From an uncultured Prevotellaceae bacterium (GTDB lineage: Bacteria; Bacteroidota; Bacteroidia; Bacteroidales; Bacteroidaceae): 64,000 bases of DNA. This document shows positions 18,687 to 27,528 of this stretch, in pieces (the first letter of the stretch is position 1; each line of letters opens with the position of its first letter). Below the pieces are notes generated by a model. It worked only from the letters and a program-made list of their open reading frames with translations, searched no databases and was not told where the DNA came from. The DNA is taken from assembly GCA_900316645.1 (NCBI GenBank), contig ONDP01000003.1:1-64000 (forward strand). Direction: 5' to 3'. A program made the position numbers and the translations under genes.

Positions 18687-19754
18687 ATGCTTATCTCATC
18701 CCCCGAAGAACTGAGGCTTTATTCGCCCTCTAACGCCATCGACAACATCGAGACGATGGCAGGTTTTTTTGATTCGTCTGAGCAGGACTTCCTAAAGGAT
18801 AAACTCGGCGCACAGCTCCATCAGTCGTTGGTGGAATATTATCAGTCATTGCGCGATGGCGAGGGTGCTATTGCGGAGTATATCGGACAGATTGTAGCCG
18901 GTACTCCCCTACCCCCTTACGCCCGTCTGCTGACACTGGCACAGCGTATCATCACCTTTGATGCGCTCGGTCGTGCTATCGACCAGCAGGCTATCAGCGT
19001 CAATGGTGCAGGCATCAATATTGGTGTGGCCGATGACTACCAGAAAGTTGACCCCGCCACCATTGCGGCCTATAAGCAGAGCTGCATCAAGGAGTCTCAC
19101 GCTGCTATCAATGCCTTGCTCGTGACACTCGAAGAGTGGACGCAGGAGGTGAATGCGATCGACCCTGCCACCATTGAGCCAGAAAGCTCTAACGCTGAGA
19201 AAAAGGAGATTACCGATTATTGGCGTACCTCACGCTATTTCTTCCTCGCTGCAAGTCTGGCTATCCCGTCGGCTACCATCCTTCAGGAATATCTCGACAT
19301 CTACGGCTCGCGTGAGAAGTTTATCCTCATGCTGCCTGACCTGCGTTTTATCCAGGAGGATATTCTGACTCCTATCATCGGCGAGGATCTGATGGACTAT
19401 CTCGTTGAAACAGCAACCAAGGGCACTGATGACCGCCTTTTGAAGCGTATCATTCACCGTTTGCGTAAGGCTATGGCCCGTCACCTGGAATCGCGTACCA
19501 TGCAGATAAAAGTGGGAGACCCAAGACGTGAGACGGCACATAACGAGGCCGTGCAGTTGACTTCCGACCTCTCCAGCTACCTGCAAACGCATCAGCCCGA
19601 CATGGAAGGCGACCTGCTGGAAGCCTTTAAGACCTCTCCCCTCTATGTGGCTCCCGCCACTGAGCCTGAAGCATCGGCTTCTGGTGAATACACGCCGGAG
19701 TTTGAAAACAATGCCTCTGGCTCTGTCATGTTTGTAACCCCTGCCCTCGATTAG
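18687..19754 (+). CDS. Head-completion/connector-like protein (DUF6712-like)
   Basis: 355 aa from ATG 18687; a TTG start at 18678 is also in frame but lies in the hairpin leader. The N-terminus (MLISSPEELRLYSPSNAIDN, then GFFDSSEQDFLKDKLG) resembles a Bacteroidetes phage family I know as DUF6712, found in head-tail connector clusters; this is from memory. Largely helical, no membrane span. The C-terminal tail contains a PEASASG linker encoded by a palindrome (19665-19684). The next gene begins 3 nt after the stop. Confidence 0.5.
   Translation: MLISSPEELRLYSPSNAIDNIETMAGFFDSSEQDFLKDKLGAQLHQSLVEYYQSLRDGEGAIAEYIGQIVAGTPLPPYARLLTLAQRIITFDALGRAIDQQAISVNGAGINIGVADDYQKVDPATIAAYKQSCIKESHAAINALLVTLEEWTQEVNAIDPATIEPESSNAEKKEITDYWRTSRYFFLAASLAIPSATILQEYLDIYGSREKFILMLPDLRFIQEDILTPIIGEDLMDYLVETATKGTDDRLLKRIIHRLRKAMARHLESRTMQIKVGDPRRETAHNEAVQLTSDLSSYLQTHQPDMEGDLLEAFKTSPLYVAPATEPEASASGEYTPEFENNASGSVMFVTPALD
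19665..19684 (+). repeat. In-frame palindromic element
   Basis: CCTGAAGC-ATCG-GCTTCTGG, an 8-bp stem with one mismatch, encoding PEASASG. The same 20-nt family as 12093-12112. Confidence 0.6.
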
Positions 19755-19756
19755 TT

Positions 19757-20410
19757 ATGACCAGCAATCTCTCTACTATCCTCGAAAAGTGGGCACAGTT
19801 ATACAAGCCCATATCGCATGACCCGAAACGTGGCTCTAAGGATAAGGCATACTACGAAATCAAGACCATCAATCAGGATTCGGAGTTTGTGCGTAATCAG
19901 AACACGGCAAAGTCGCCATGTATGGCCTATTCGGTCCTGGTAGATGCGGAAATGAACTCTACCAAGGTGGTGAACTATCGACACACCGTCTATTTTATGT
20001 CCCGTGCCAAAACGCGCTCGCTGGCTAAGAATGCCAAGCAGGATGATGAGCTGGGCACTGACCAGCAGCTGCTGATGGATGACATGGTGCAGGATCTCAT
20101 TCAGTATCTCCGTGATCTGAAACACTATGGCCGCTGTCCTATCACTGGCGAGACCTACGACACGCCTACGATGCTGTCGCTTCGTGGCCTCTCGCTCGAT
20201 AAATGCGAGTGGGGCAGTCTGCCTGTCAAGTATGCTGAATGGCATTTGATGGAGCTATCCATTGACCAGGACCAGCCACTCCCTGCCATCGGCTGTATCA
20301 ATAAGGAAAAGTATCACCTCCCTGTCTCTGAAGAAACCACTGTGCCCGATGGCTCTCCGTCGGGTGAAACTACCGTTCCTGAAGCACCTGCTTCGGGTGA
20401 TAACCCCTAA
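19757..20410 (+). CDS. Connector/tail-terminator-like protein, unknown
   Basis: 217 aa, 3 nt after the previous stop. Mostly alpha/beta, with no recognised motif; residues about 1-180 are compact, while the last 30 are a low-complexity Pro/Ser/Gly/Thr tail (TVPDGSPSG, TVPEAPASG) encoded by two tandem palindromes. Size and location between a connector-like protein and a fibre-like protein fit a tail-terminator or neck protein. Function inferred from context only. Confidence 0.45.
   Translation: MTSNLSTILEKWAQLYKPISHDPKRGSKDKAYYEIKTINQDSEFVRNQNTAKSPCMAYSVLVDAEMNSTKVVNYRHTVYFMSRAKTRSLAKNAKQDDELGTDQQLLMDDMVQDLIQYLRDLKHYGRCPITGETYDTPTMLSLRGLSLDKCEWGSLPVKYAEWHLMELSIDQDQPLPAIGCINKEKYHLPVSEETTVPDGSPSGETTVPEAPASGDNP
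20345..20397 (+). repeat. Two tandem in-frame palindromic elements
   Basis: 20345-20364 (CCCGATGG-CTCT-CCGTCGGG) and 20378-20397 (CCTGAAGC-ACCT-GCTTCGGG), each 20 nt and each with one wobble in the stem. They encode PDGSPSG and PEAPASG at the end of the gene. Confidence 0.65.
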
Positions 20411-20426
20411 CTCATAAATATACAAT

Positions 20427-22967
20427 ATGACAGTCGCCCGTCCATCCGATTATTGGTTTTCATCCAGTGCTCTGTTTGTTCAACTCAATGCCGCTGGTGA
20501 TCGTAACTACATCCATGCTAACTGTTCGTCAGGTAGCATGGTGATGTGCTACATGCGTGGCATCGACGGGCTGGGATTTGATAATGGCCATAACTATCGC
20601 AGATGGACGCTGATAGCGTCGCCTACCGTCTTCCATGATGATGATCCCCGCTATGTCTATATCGCCATCCCAAAGAGCAATGCCGCCGACATTCCCGCAC
20701 AGGTGGTATGGCCGTCTGAAGAGTTGGATATCTACGGATGTAATGAGGGAGGTACACAGGTAGGTTCCACCGATTACTACTACATCTGGACGCGAGGCAT
20801 TATCTCAGCCTCTCGTGTGAATGGTGTGGCACAGGATCGTGTCTGGAGTCAGGTAGTAGATACTGGTACGCTGGCTTCTGATGAAGCGATTGCCAGTGGT
20901 GGTGAAGGCACCTGGTGGGAGTATATCGCTACTACCGACATGGTGAAGTTCCTGAAGACTATCAGTGAGGCTGTATTTGAGAAACTGACGGCATCCTGGG
21001 CCTCTATCACTCAGCTGGTACTTCACGGCCATACCATCAATGGCGTGGCTAATCCTGAGACGGTGGCCGATGCCAATGCCAACGACAAACTGGTGACTCC
21101 TGCTTACGCTAAGACGCAATATCTCTCGCGTACTCACGATGACACCGCAAATGGCGACATCACCTTCAATAACTCCATACTTGTTAAGGGTGAAACGGTG
21201 TTGAAACGCTCTGTCACCATTGGCGATTATGAGAAGGATATTCAGGTAGGCATCGGCTCGCGCACCGGCATGAAGATGCTGCCAGACGGCACCATTATTG
21301 CCCGCTCGTTGGAACTGTCGGAATCGCTGTCGGTACCAACCATCAAATACAACCAGATTGAGGTGCTTTCAGGCACCCGCTGGGACTCTGCCGGTAAGGG
21401 ACGTATCAAGGAGATTATCAGCACCGATGACACTAACCATACATGCCAGTTCGTGCTCGACCTGAACGATGGTGAACCAGGAGAGTTTATAGTGAATGAT
21501 ATCCTGCGTGGCTTCTGGCACAACATGGATGGTACTAAGAATGCCACTACCAACAGCGATGACCGTAAGGGTAATATCCAACGTGCAGGATTCCAGTCTA
21601 TCTACTGCCGCGTAACAGCCGTGGCCAACGTCGTTGAGCGTGTCACCAATGATGTTGTTGAGTATATCGCACAGGATGCGCAATATGTGGCACAGGAAGG
21701 TGATAAGATTCGTGAAAATGGCCTCGTAACGGTGGCCATGCGTCAGTTCAATACGAATCCTGTCACTTGGTCGCCCGCTCCTGAACAGTGGAGTGTGCTG
21801 TCTGTCTCTGGCTTCTTTGGTGTGGATCATCCAGAGCGTCAGAAGTTCTTTATCTATACTACGTCCTATATGGCCCGCTTCGAGGGTGTAAACACATGGG
21901 AATGGGAAGAGCATTGCTTCATGGGTGGCTGGGGTGACTTGACCGGCTTTGCCATGCTGCAACTGGACGAAAACCAACAGGTAGTATATCGTAAGGAGTT
22001 CAACGGCGAGGGCTTCGTCACCAAGGATGCGCATATCTATGGTGTGCTCGACCAGTTTACGCGATTCTCTGACCGTATCGACATCAAACTGTCACGTCCT
22101 GATGGCACCATTGCCGACGGCGAACAGCAACGCGCCGACTTCATCCTGAAGGATGTAGAGGGTAACGTCATTAGCAGTGGCTATACGATGAGCATTACCC
22201 GACAAAGCGGCAATGCGGCTGCTGATACGGCATGGAATCAGGCCATGGCTACACAATACCCCAGCGGCATCCCGTCGGCTCTCTATTTCCAGTTTGCTGA
22301 TGTGCCTGAAGGTGGTGCTGTCTATGTGGTGGCCGCCACACGTCAGGTAAGCGATGGGCAGGGTGGCTATGACACCTATACAACCAGCGCGTCGTTTGTC
22401 CTCTCCCGTGCCTATGCCCAGGAGATTTTCTTAGGAGCGTGGGATGCTGCAACGCTCTATGAGCGCACTCCCCGACTCTACCCCACCGTCACACATAACG
22501 GCTGCAAGTGGTATCTCTATGCTGCCAGTAGTCAGAATAACGAGCCACACCCCACATCGACCTACTGGAAGATGGTGTATGGTGTCAACGACCTTCAGAT
22601 ATGCTTCTACGACCGTGCAGGGCACCGCATCACATCAGCAGCGCAATATCCTGGTGCCGTTAATCTCTATCTCGACCCGCATTTGCTGTGTGGCAACTAT
22701 GACATCACCGACCAGCTGACAGATAGCGATTGGTCGTGGGAGCGTTACACCGGCAATTATGGTGAAGAGACCGACACCCGTAGTGCAGCCGATAAGCAGT
22801 CTGATCAGGGGTGGCCTAATGCCCACTGGCCTGCCATTCCTAAGACTCGTATCATCACGATTACCAACGATGACATGCCCCCGACATGGGGTAGCGGTTC
22901 CATCGTGAACTTTATCGTCACTGCCAGCTATGGATCCCTGACGATTGATAACGCGGTACAAATGTAA
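20427..22967 (+). CDS. Tail-fibre-like protein
   Basis: 846 aa. Middle part (about 210-300) has QYLSRTHDDTANGDITF and IGSRTGMKMLPDGTI, a pattern seen in Bacteroidetes phage fibre/appendage proteins. The C-terminal 190 residues contain a Trp/Tyr-rich segment (WDAATLYERTPRLYPTVTHN, then NNEPHP and a Trp) like carbohydrate-binding modules. It most likely contacts the cell surface. A terminator and the third late promoter follow. The exact role versus the DGR target and the 2036-aa protein is not clear; all three may be parts of the adhesion device. Confidence 0.6.
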   Translation: MTVARPSDYWFSSSALFVQLNAAGDRNYIHANCSSGSMVMCYMRGIDGLGFDNGHNYRRWTLIASPTVFHDDDPRYVYIAIPKSNAADIPAQVVWPSEELDIYGCNEGGTQVGSTDYYYIWTRGIISASRVNGVAQDRVWSQVVDTGTLASDEAIASGGEGTWWEYIATTDMVKFLKTISEAVFEKLTASWASITQLVLHGHTINGVANPETVADANANDKLVTPAYAKTQYLSRTHDDTANGDITFNNSILVKGETVLKRSVTIGDYEKDIQVGIGSRTGMKMLPDGTIIARSLELSESLSVPTIKYNQIEVLSGTRWDSAGKGRIKEIISTDDTNHTCQFVLDLNDGEPGEFIVNDILRGFWHNMDGTKNATTNSDDRKGNIQRAGFQSIYCRVTAVANVVERVTNDVVEYIAQDAQYVAQEGDKIRENGLVTVAMRQFNTNPVTWSPAPEQWSVLSVSGFFGVDHPERQKFFIYTTSYMARFEGVNTWEWEEHCFMGGWGDLTGFAMLQLDENQQVVYRKEFNGEGFVTKDAHIYGVLDQFTRFSDRIDIKLSRPDGTIADGEQQRADFILKDVEGNVISSGYTMSITRQSGNAAADTAWNQAMATQYPSGIPSALYFQFADVPEGGAVYVVAATRQVSDGQGGYDTYTTSASFVLSRAYAQEIFLGAWDAATLYERTPRLYPTVTHNGCKWYLYAASSQNNEPHPTSTYWKMVYGVNDLQICFYDRAGHRITSAAQYPGAVNLYLDPHLLCGNYDITDQLTDSDWSWERYTGNYGEETDTRSAADKQSDQGWPNAHWPAIPKTRIITITNDDMPPTWGSGSIVNFIVTASYGSLTIDNAVQM

Positions 22968-23005
22968 ATTTCGTGTTCATTACCCCCGCTGCAATTCAGC
23001 AGCAA

Positions 23006-23037
23006 AGCCGTGCTACGAGTTGGCATGGCTTTTTTTT
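23006..23037 (+). terminator. Rho-independent terminator
   Basis: AGCCGTGC (23006-23013), 9-nt loop, GCATGGCT (23023-23030), then TTTTTTT. One G-T pair. It runs directly into late promoter 3. Confidence 0.75.
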
Positions 23038-23072
23038 GTCCCTACCTTTTCCCCCGTTTCCCCTATATTTGC
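23034..23072 (+). promoter_or_regulatory. Late-type promoter, copy 3
   Basis: TTTTG (23034-23038), TCCCTACCTTTT, then TATATTTGC (23064-23072), with 25 nt between as in copies 1 and 2. It reads into the operon that holds the ACP and ketosynthase genes. A leader hairpin (23096-23112) follows. Confidence 0.7.
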
Positions 23073-23130
23073 AGTGATAAAATTTGTTGTTTCATGCTGC
23101 TGTCACAGCGGCCCCTAAAAAATTAAGATT

Positions 23131-23748
23131 ATGACAAGCTCTATTCAAGAACCGTGCTGCATCGAGAACACCCTGCCTCGACTGCTTCGTGAACATGCTC
23201 TCGCCACCTGGCAGACCAATGGCGATGTAACCTTTGACAAGCTGATGAAGGCTGTCGGCTGTCTCGCTGGTGATGCTATCACCGTCATAGTCATCACACC
23301 CTCTATCGACATTGCACATCTGCGTTACCTCCGTTGGTTGCATCAGCGTGGATGGCTGAAGGAACTGAAAGTGCTGACGGCTACCGACCAGGCAGAGTTG
23401 GTAAAGAACGAGCTGCCTGCCGAATTGCCGATGACCATCAGTAACCACACCTCAGTAGTGGAGCCGTTGCTGATTATCACTGGAGAGAAGAAAACGGTGG
23501 TGGTACAGGGTGCCTTGCTCCCCATTGTCACACCTGGCCATTATCAGTATGTCACCTATTGCGGCAATGACCAGGAGCAAATCGACATGCTTACTGCCAG
23601 TGCCCTCTCTCTCCTGCGCACTGCTTCCCGTAAAAAGGATAAGAAGGGCAAGAAAGCCGAAGAAACACCATCTGCTGAAGCCCCCGTGCCCGAAGCATCC
23701 GCTTCGGGTGAAGCTACCGTTTCTGAAGGTGAAAAAACCGCTGAATAA
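23131..23748 (+). CDS. Unknown protein, first gene of ACP/ketosynthase operon
   Basis: 205 aa. A globular alpha/beta part (about 1-150) and a charged, low-complexity tail (lysine-rich, then APVPEASASG encoded by the palindrome 23689-23708). No recognised family, signal peptide or membrane span. Its stop overlaps the ATG of the next gene by 1 nt. Context (late promoter, followed by neck-like genes) suggests a virion assembly protein. Confidence 0.45.
   Translation: MTSSIQEPCCIENTLPRLLREHALATWQTNGDVTFDKLMKAVGCLAGDAITVIVITPSIDIAHLRYLRWLHQRGWLKELKVLTATDQAELVKNELPAELPMTISNHTSVVEPLLIITGEKKTVVVQGALLPIVTPGHYQYVTYCGNDQEQIDMLTASALSLLRTASRKKDKKGKKAEETPSAEAPVPEASASGEATVSEGEKTAE
23689..23708 (+). repeat. 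In-frame palindromic element
   Basis: CCCGAAGC-ATCC-GCTTCGGG, a perfect 8-bp stem preceded by GTG and encoding PEASASG; nearly identical to 12093-12112 in an unrelated gene. Confidence 0.7.
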
Positions 23749-24293
23749 TGGCCGTCCAGATAGAAAAGCCCCGTCGCCCCATAAATGTGGTGCTCCGTTC
23801 CTTTGCCCGCCAGTCTGTGCAGGCAATGGAACAGGGCTTTCGTACTCAGCACGTCTGGCCTTATGAGATTTATCCTGGCTTTGCCAAGATAAACGCTATC
23901 CGTAAGGCTCGTGCCATGAGAGGTGGTAAGGATTGGTTTGCTACTGGTGAGGGTTTGAAGTCGTTTCAGTATGAAGTGATGTCTGCCGCACAGGGCAACG
24001 AGACCATCCGTATTGAGTTCAACCACTACCTGCGCTTCGTTGACATGGGTACTGCCGGCGGTAAGCCTATCGAGACGGTGGACCGTGCGCGTAAAGCTCA
24101 TTACAGCCGTCGCTATGTCACGATATGGAGCGCAAGGGATGGTGACACACATCGACCATTCTCTATAATGATGGAAGCCCGCCACCTTGAAGGGCGTATG
24201 CAACGCTATCTCGAAGACTATTACGGACGTGAGGTGAATGCTCAGATCTATCGTACATTTAGCGGCCTCGGTGCCATTGACTTGACCCTGTAG
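23748..24293 (+). CDS. Neck/tail-completion-like protein
   Basis: 181 aa. The segment near residues 60-105 (a Gly-led helix, then beta strands and YLRFVDMGTAGG) resembles HK97 gp10-like or minor neck proteins, which have a similar Y-x-x-F/Y-V-D-x-G pattern. No membrane segment. It is coupled to the previous gene by a 1-nt overlap. A hairpin of the GTG-CCTG type follows the stop, then the next gene. Confidence 0.4.
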   Translation: MAVQIEKPRRPINVVLRSFARQSVQAMEQGFRTQHVWPYEIYPGFAKINAIRKARAMRGGKDWFATGEGLKSFQYEVMSAAQGNETIRIEFNHYLRFVDMGTAGGKPIETVDRARKAHYSRRYVTIWSARDGDTHRPFSIMMEARHLEGRMQRYLEDYYGREVNAQIYRTFSGLGAIDLTL

Positions 24294-24297
24294 TGTG

Positions 24298-24318
24298 CCT
24301 GCTGGTTCTGCCAGCAGG
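24298..24318 (+). other. Intergenic palindrome of the GTG-CCCG family
   Basis: CCTGCTGG-TTCTG-CCAGCAGG, an 8-bp perfect stem preceded by GTG. It resembles the terminators at 4557 and 15114 but lacks a T-run, so it may be an attenuator or mRNA-stabilising hairpin within the operon. Confidence 0.5.
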
Positions 24319-24348
24319 TACTCATAATAACCAAAAACAATAAGAGTA

Positions 24349-24918
24349 ATGAACATTTTTAAGAAATGGCGTGAATATCGCGCCGCCAAGAGAAAGAAAA
24401 AGGAACTGCGTCAAACCAGCCGAGTATTTGGTCACATTGAACAGTTGACAAAGAGCCACATGCTCATTTGGGAACTGAAAGACCGTCGCCTTTTTATTGC
24501 ACAGCCATTGGCCATGGTCATGCTGTCGCGTGGTGCTGAAGCATGGCGAAACTTCCTGAACAATGTCTATCTGTATCATGTCTTCTGCCTGCAACAGCAG
24601 CAGTGGGATCAGTATGTGCTCGACTTGCAGCGTAAGGCTGTGGCAGAGCGCGTGGCCAGTGGTATCAAGGTGAAGCCAGGCGAACTGGACCGTATTCGTC
24701 GTGCTGTGCGTGACGGCATCAATAAGGATGGTGTGGCACTGCCTCCCATCGAGGCGTTTGATTTCTATATCATTGCCGACAATGCCAGTGGCGACGCACA
24801 GGCTGAGATTACCTTCGTTGGTGAGTATAACCCCGAAACCCGATTGTTTGATATGGCATCCTGGGAGGAAGTGAAAGCTGCCGTTCAAGAGGCCAAAAAG
24901 AATACCGAAAAAGAGTAG
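24349..24918 (+). CDS. Unknown protein directly upstream of ACP
   Basis: 189 aa. Basic, helical N-terminus (KKWREYRAAKRKKKELRQTS), a middle helical part, then an alpha/beta C-terminus ending in a lysine/glutamate stretch. No recognised domain. The TAG stop overlaps a GTG and lies 5 nt before the ACP ATG, so the two are made together. It may be a structural protein or a partner of the ACP; the sequence does not decide. Confidence 0.45.
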   Translation: MNIFKKWREYRAAKRKKKELRQTSRVFGHIEQLTKSHMLIWELKDRRLFIAQPLAMVMLSRGAEAWRNFLNNVYLYHVFCLQQQQWDQYVLDLQRKAVAERVASGIKVKPGELDRIRRAVRDGINKDGVALPPIEAFDFYIIADNASGDAQAEITFVGEYNPETRLFDMASWEEVKAAVQEAKKNTEKE

Positions 24919-24923
24919 TGTCT

Positions 24924-25187
24924 ATGACTGAAAATGAATTATTCAATAGAATACTTGACGTGATGGAGGCTCGTTTCGACAACATGCCACCGCGTCATTC
25001 CGTCACTATCGACGATAACTTTGCCGAAGACCTGGACTTGGAATCGCTCGACCTCGTAGATCTGATTATGGGCGTAGAGACCGCCTTTGACATCAAACTC
25101 GACATGGCCGATGCAAAGAACACCAAGACCATTCGTGACCTGATAAACTTTATTCGTGAAGTAAAGCCGGAGTTATGCGCACAGTAA
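24924..25187 (+). CDS. Acyl carrier protein
   Basis: 87 aa from ATG 24924 (a GTG at 24918 is in frame). Clear ACP: small, acidic and helical, with the 4'-phosphopantetheine attachment Ser41 in DLDLESLDLVDLIMGVE, matching the D-S-L core (Asp replaced by Glu here). Normal ACP length. It carries acyl chains for the ketosynthase encoded next, whose start overlaps its end by 13 nt. An ACP in a virion operon is unusual. Loading would need a holo-ACP synthase; none is in the window, so the host enzyme is the likely supplier. Confidence 0.88.
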   Translation: MTENELFNRILDVMEARFDNMPPRHSVTIDDNFAEDLDLESLDLVDLIMGVETAFDIKLDMADAKNTKTIRDLINFIREVKPELCAQ

Positions 25188-26410
25188 TCACAGGCATGGG
25201 CATCTGGTCGTGCATCGGCGAAGACGTGCATACGGTGGAACAGTCGTTGCGCACTCGTTGTGCCGGCATTGGCACCGACTACCGACGTACAGAATACGGC
25301 TACCAGTCGCCACTCACGGGTATTGTGCTCCGTCCTGACCTGAAGGCAGAGCATTTGAAACGTGCCCAGCGTACCTGCATGGGAGAGCCTGCCGAATATG
25401 CTTACATGGCGGTAAAGCAGACCCTCGCTCAGAGTGGCATCACCGACCTGCATCACTGTGGCCTGATAGTCAGCAATGACAGTACGGCTAATGCCCTGGC
25501 AGAGACAGAGGAAATCATGCAACTGCACCATGACAGCCGTCATTTGGGTGCAGGCATGGTGTTCCGTACATTGAACAGTACCGTGTCAATGTCGCTGGCT
25601 TCCATCTTTGGCATCGGTGGACTGACGCTGACCGTCTCTGCTGCCTGTGCCGGTGGTGGCCATGCCATCGGACTGGCTCACTCGCTCATCAAGAGTGGCA
25701 TCCTTGACTGCTGTATCGTTGTGGGTGCCCAGGAGGTAGGACTACATGCCTACACGTCCTTTGACGCACTCGGTGTATTCAGTCGCCGCACCGATGACCC
25801 AGCAGCGGCCTCACGCCCCTTTGACGTGTCACGCGATGGACTGGTGCCGTCGGGTGGTGCAGCAGCTGTCATCCTTGAAAGTGAAGCCCATTCCGCACAG
25901 GGCTGTCGCCGTCCGATGGCCAGCATCGACGGTTATGGCTTCAGTACGTCACCGAATATCATCAGTCCGTCGGCTGACAGCATTTTCCGCTCAATGACCA
26001 ACGCCCTGAAGGATGCGAATCTCACACCTGCCGACATCGACATGATAGCAGCTCATGCTACCGGCACCCGCGATGGTGACAATGCCGAAGCAGAAGCCAT
26101 CACCTCCCTCTCGCTCTTTGCGCCTGTGCCCGCTGGCACTCCTGCGGGTCCCTACGTCGTAAGTACCAAGTGCTACACAGGCCATGAGTGCTGGATGTCG
26201 GGTGTGTCACAGGTGGTTTATACGCTGATTCAGATGCAGGAGCGTTTCATTGCGCCTCACATCAATCTTACTCAGCCCGATAAGGCTGCTGAACAGTTAC
26301 GCATCCCCACTACCCTTGTAGATAACGTCACCATCCGTCATGCGCTCTGCAATGCCTTTGGCTTTGGTGGCACTAACGCATCACTAATATTGTCACTATG
26401 GAAAGAATAA
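25175..26410 (+). CDS. Beta-ketoacyl-ACP synthase (KAS I/II, FabB/FabF-like)
   Basis: 411 aa, the full length for this family. It condenses an acyl-enzyme with malonyl-ACP. The complete active site is present: Cys158 in SAACAGGGHAIG, His294 in AHATGTRDGD, Lys332 and His337 in TKCYTGHE, at nearly the same spacing as E. coli FabF. The sequence after His337 (CWMSGVSQ) differs from the usual LLGAAG. Residues 319-325 (PAGTPAG) are encoded by a palindromic element in a surface loop. It overlaps the ACP gene by 13 nt and the next gene by 13 nt, so it is part of the late operon. A close relative may be the ketosynthases of aryl-polyene or flexirubin clusters; that is inference. Confidence 0.9.
   Translation: MRTVITGMGIWSCIGEDVHTVEQSLRTRCAGIGTDYRRTEYGYQSPLTGIVLRPDLKAEHLKRAQRTCMGEPAEYAYMAVKQTLAQSGITDLHHCGLIVSNDSTANALAETEEIMQLHHDSRHLGAGMVFRTLNSTVSMSLASIFGIGGLTLTVSAACAGGGHAIGLAHSLIKSGILDCCIVVGAQEVGLHAYTSFDALGVFSRRTDDPAAASRPFDVSRDGLVPSGGAAAVILESEAHSAQGCRRPMASIDGYGFSTSPNIISPSADSIFRSMTNALKDANLTPADIDMIAAHATGTRDGDNAEAEAITSLSLFAPVPAGTPAGPYVVSTKCYTGHECWMSGVSQVVYTLIQMQERFIAPHINLTQPDKAAEQLRIPTTLVDNVTIRHALCNAFGFGGTNASLILSLWKE
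26129..26148 (+). repeat. In-frame palindromic element in ketosynthase gene
   Basis: CCCGCTGG-CACT-CCTGCGGG, 8-bp stem with one mismatch, preceded by GTG. Encodes PAGTPAG in the loop just before the strand bearing the active-site Lys. Confidence 0.6.
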
Positions 26411-27525
26411 ACCTGCAACTCCCCACCTCTTATAACCGCTGTACGCCGGCACAGCTCCGTGCTATTGCTGCAATCATGGCCGACCGTGGACTGCACACCT
26501 CCCGTCTGCATCCTTACGATCATTTTGAGGTGAAGGTGGCGGTATTCTTCCGACTTACGGGCATAGAGGTGGTGGAGCCTGTCAATCCGCGTGTCAACGT
26601 AGAAGACCAATACTACACATGCCGACAAACGCCCTGGACGCTCGAAGAGGAAAACAGTCGTTGGTTCCGTATGCTACGCTGGTATCGTAGCTTTAAGGCA
26701 TGGTTCCGTCGCTCAGTCCTCGGACATGATGACACCTTTTCGCTCTATCTCTGGCAAATCAACTACTGGCTGACTCCGCATAAGAATCTCATCAATGGAA
26801 AAGACATACCTGGTATGCTCGATTGGCTCGATGCTGACAGCCGTGACCACCTCCTGCGCTTCCCGTTCCCGACGGTGTACCGTCGCCGTCGCTCCAGTTG
26901 GTTCTCTATCGGCAAAAAGGTGGAGTTTCATGGACCGTCACCATTCATGGACGGCTTCATTTGGCGACGCTACCGTTTTGCCCAGGACTACATGCAGGTG
27001 TATGTGGATTGTCACAACGCTTTGCTTCAGATGCAGCAGCAGGGAAATAAGGTATCTGCCGATGACATGCTGAAAGCAGTAAAGAACTACGACCTTGCAA
27101 AAGCAATGTTTCTGGCCGTGCTCTACAACAGTCGTATTACCTATGTCGATGAAGAGACGGGCTGCAAGAAAACGGATTTCCATTATCAGAGCAACCAGCA
27201 TAGCGATAACAGTCCCTATTTCCGTAATTTCCCTGAGTCTGACTTCCAACTCATCCTCCTATGGTGGCAGGGCATGATGCACTTCTTACAGAAAACCTAT
27301 CCCAAGGTGTTCAAGAAAACATCGGTAAAGAGTCCTAAGAAGCCCGTCAATCCGCTGGAACTCTACACCCGCACTACGGCAACAATGGAGAAATACCTGC
27401 ATATCACCGCCTCCGACGTGGACCGCGAACCATACACCACCATTCTCCAGCAGCTCGAAGATATTACCCGTCGTAATGAAGAGATAGAGAAGATGAACGC
27501 AAAAATGAAATCAAGACGCAAATAA
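26398..27525 (+). CDS. Unknown protein overlapping ketosynthase gene
   Basis: 375 aa. Rich in Trp, Tyr and Arg (for example WFRMLRWYRSFKAWFRR near residues 84-100), largely helical, with a long coiled helix at the C-terminus (about 330-375, ending in KMNAKMKSRRK). No membrane span. The start lies 13 nt inside the ketosynthase gene, so the two are translationally coupled. Size and place would fit a virion protein; a role with the ACP/KAS pair is possible. Confidence 0.45.
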   Translation: MERINLQLPTSYNRCTPAQLRAIAAIMADRGLHTSRLHPYDHFEVKVAVFFRLTGIEVVEPVNPRVNVEDQYYTCRQTPWTLEEENSRWFRMLRWYRSFKAWFRRSVLGHDDTFSLYLWQINYWLTPHKNLINGKDIPGMLDWLDADSRDHLLRFPFPTVYRRRRSSWFSIGKKVEFHGPSPFMDGFIWRRYRFAQDYMQVYVDCHNALLQMQQQGNKVSADDMLKAVKNYDLAKAMFLAVLYNSRITYVDEETGCKKTDFHYQSNQHSDNSPYFRNFPESDFQLILLWWQGMMHFLQKTYPKVFKKTSVKSPKKPVNPLELYTRTTATMEKYLHITASDVDREPYTTILQQLEDITRRNEEIEKMNAKMKSRRK

Positions 27526-27528
27526 CCT

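Noticed and set aside
22968-23130. Possible small gene between fibre-like gene and 23131
   Set aside because: No open frame with a leader; the stretch is a terminator, late promoter 3 and a hairpin.
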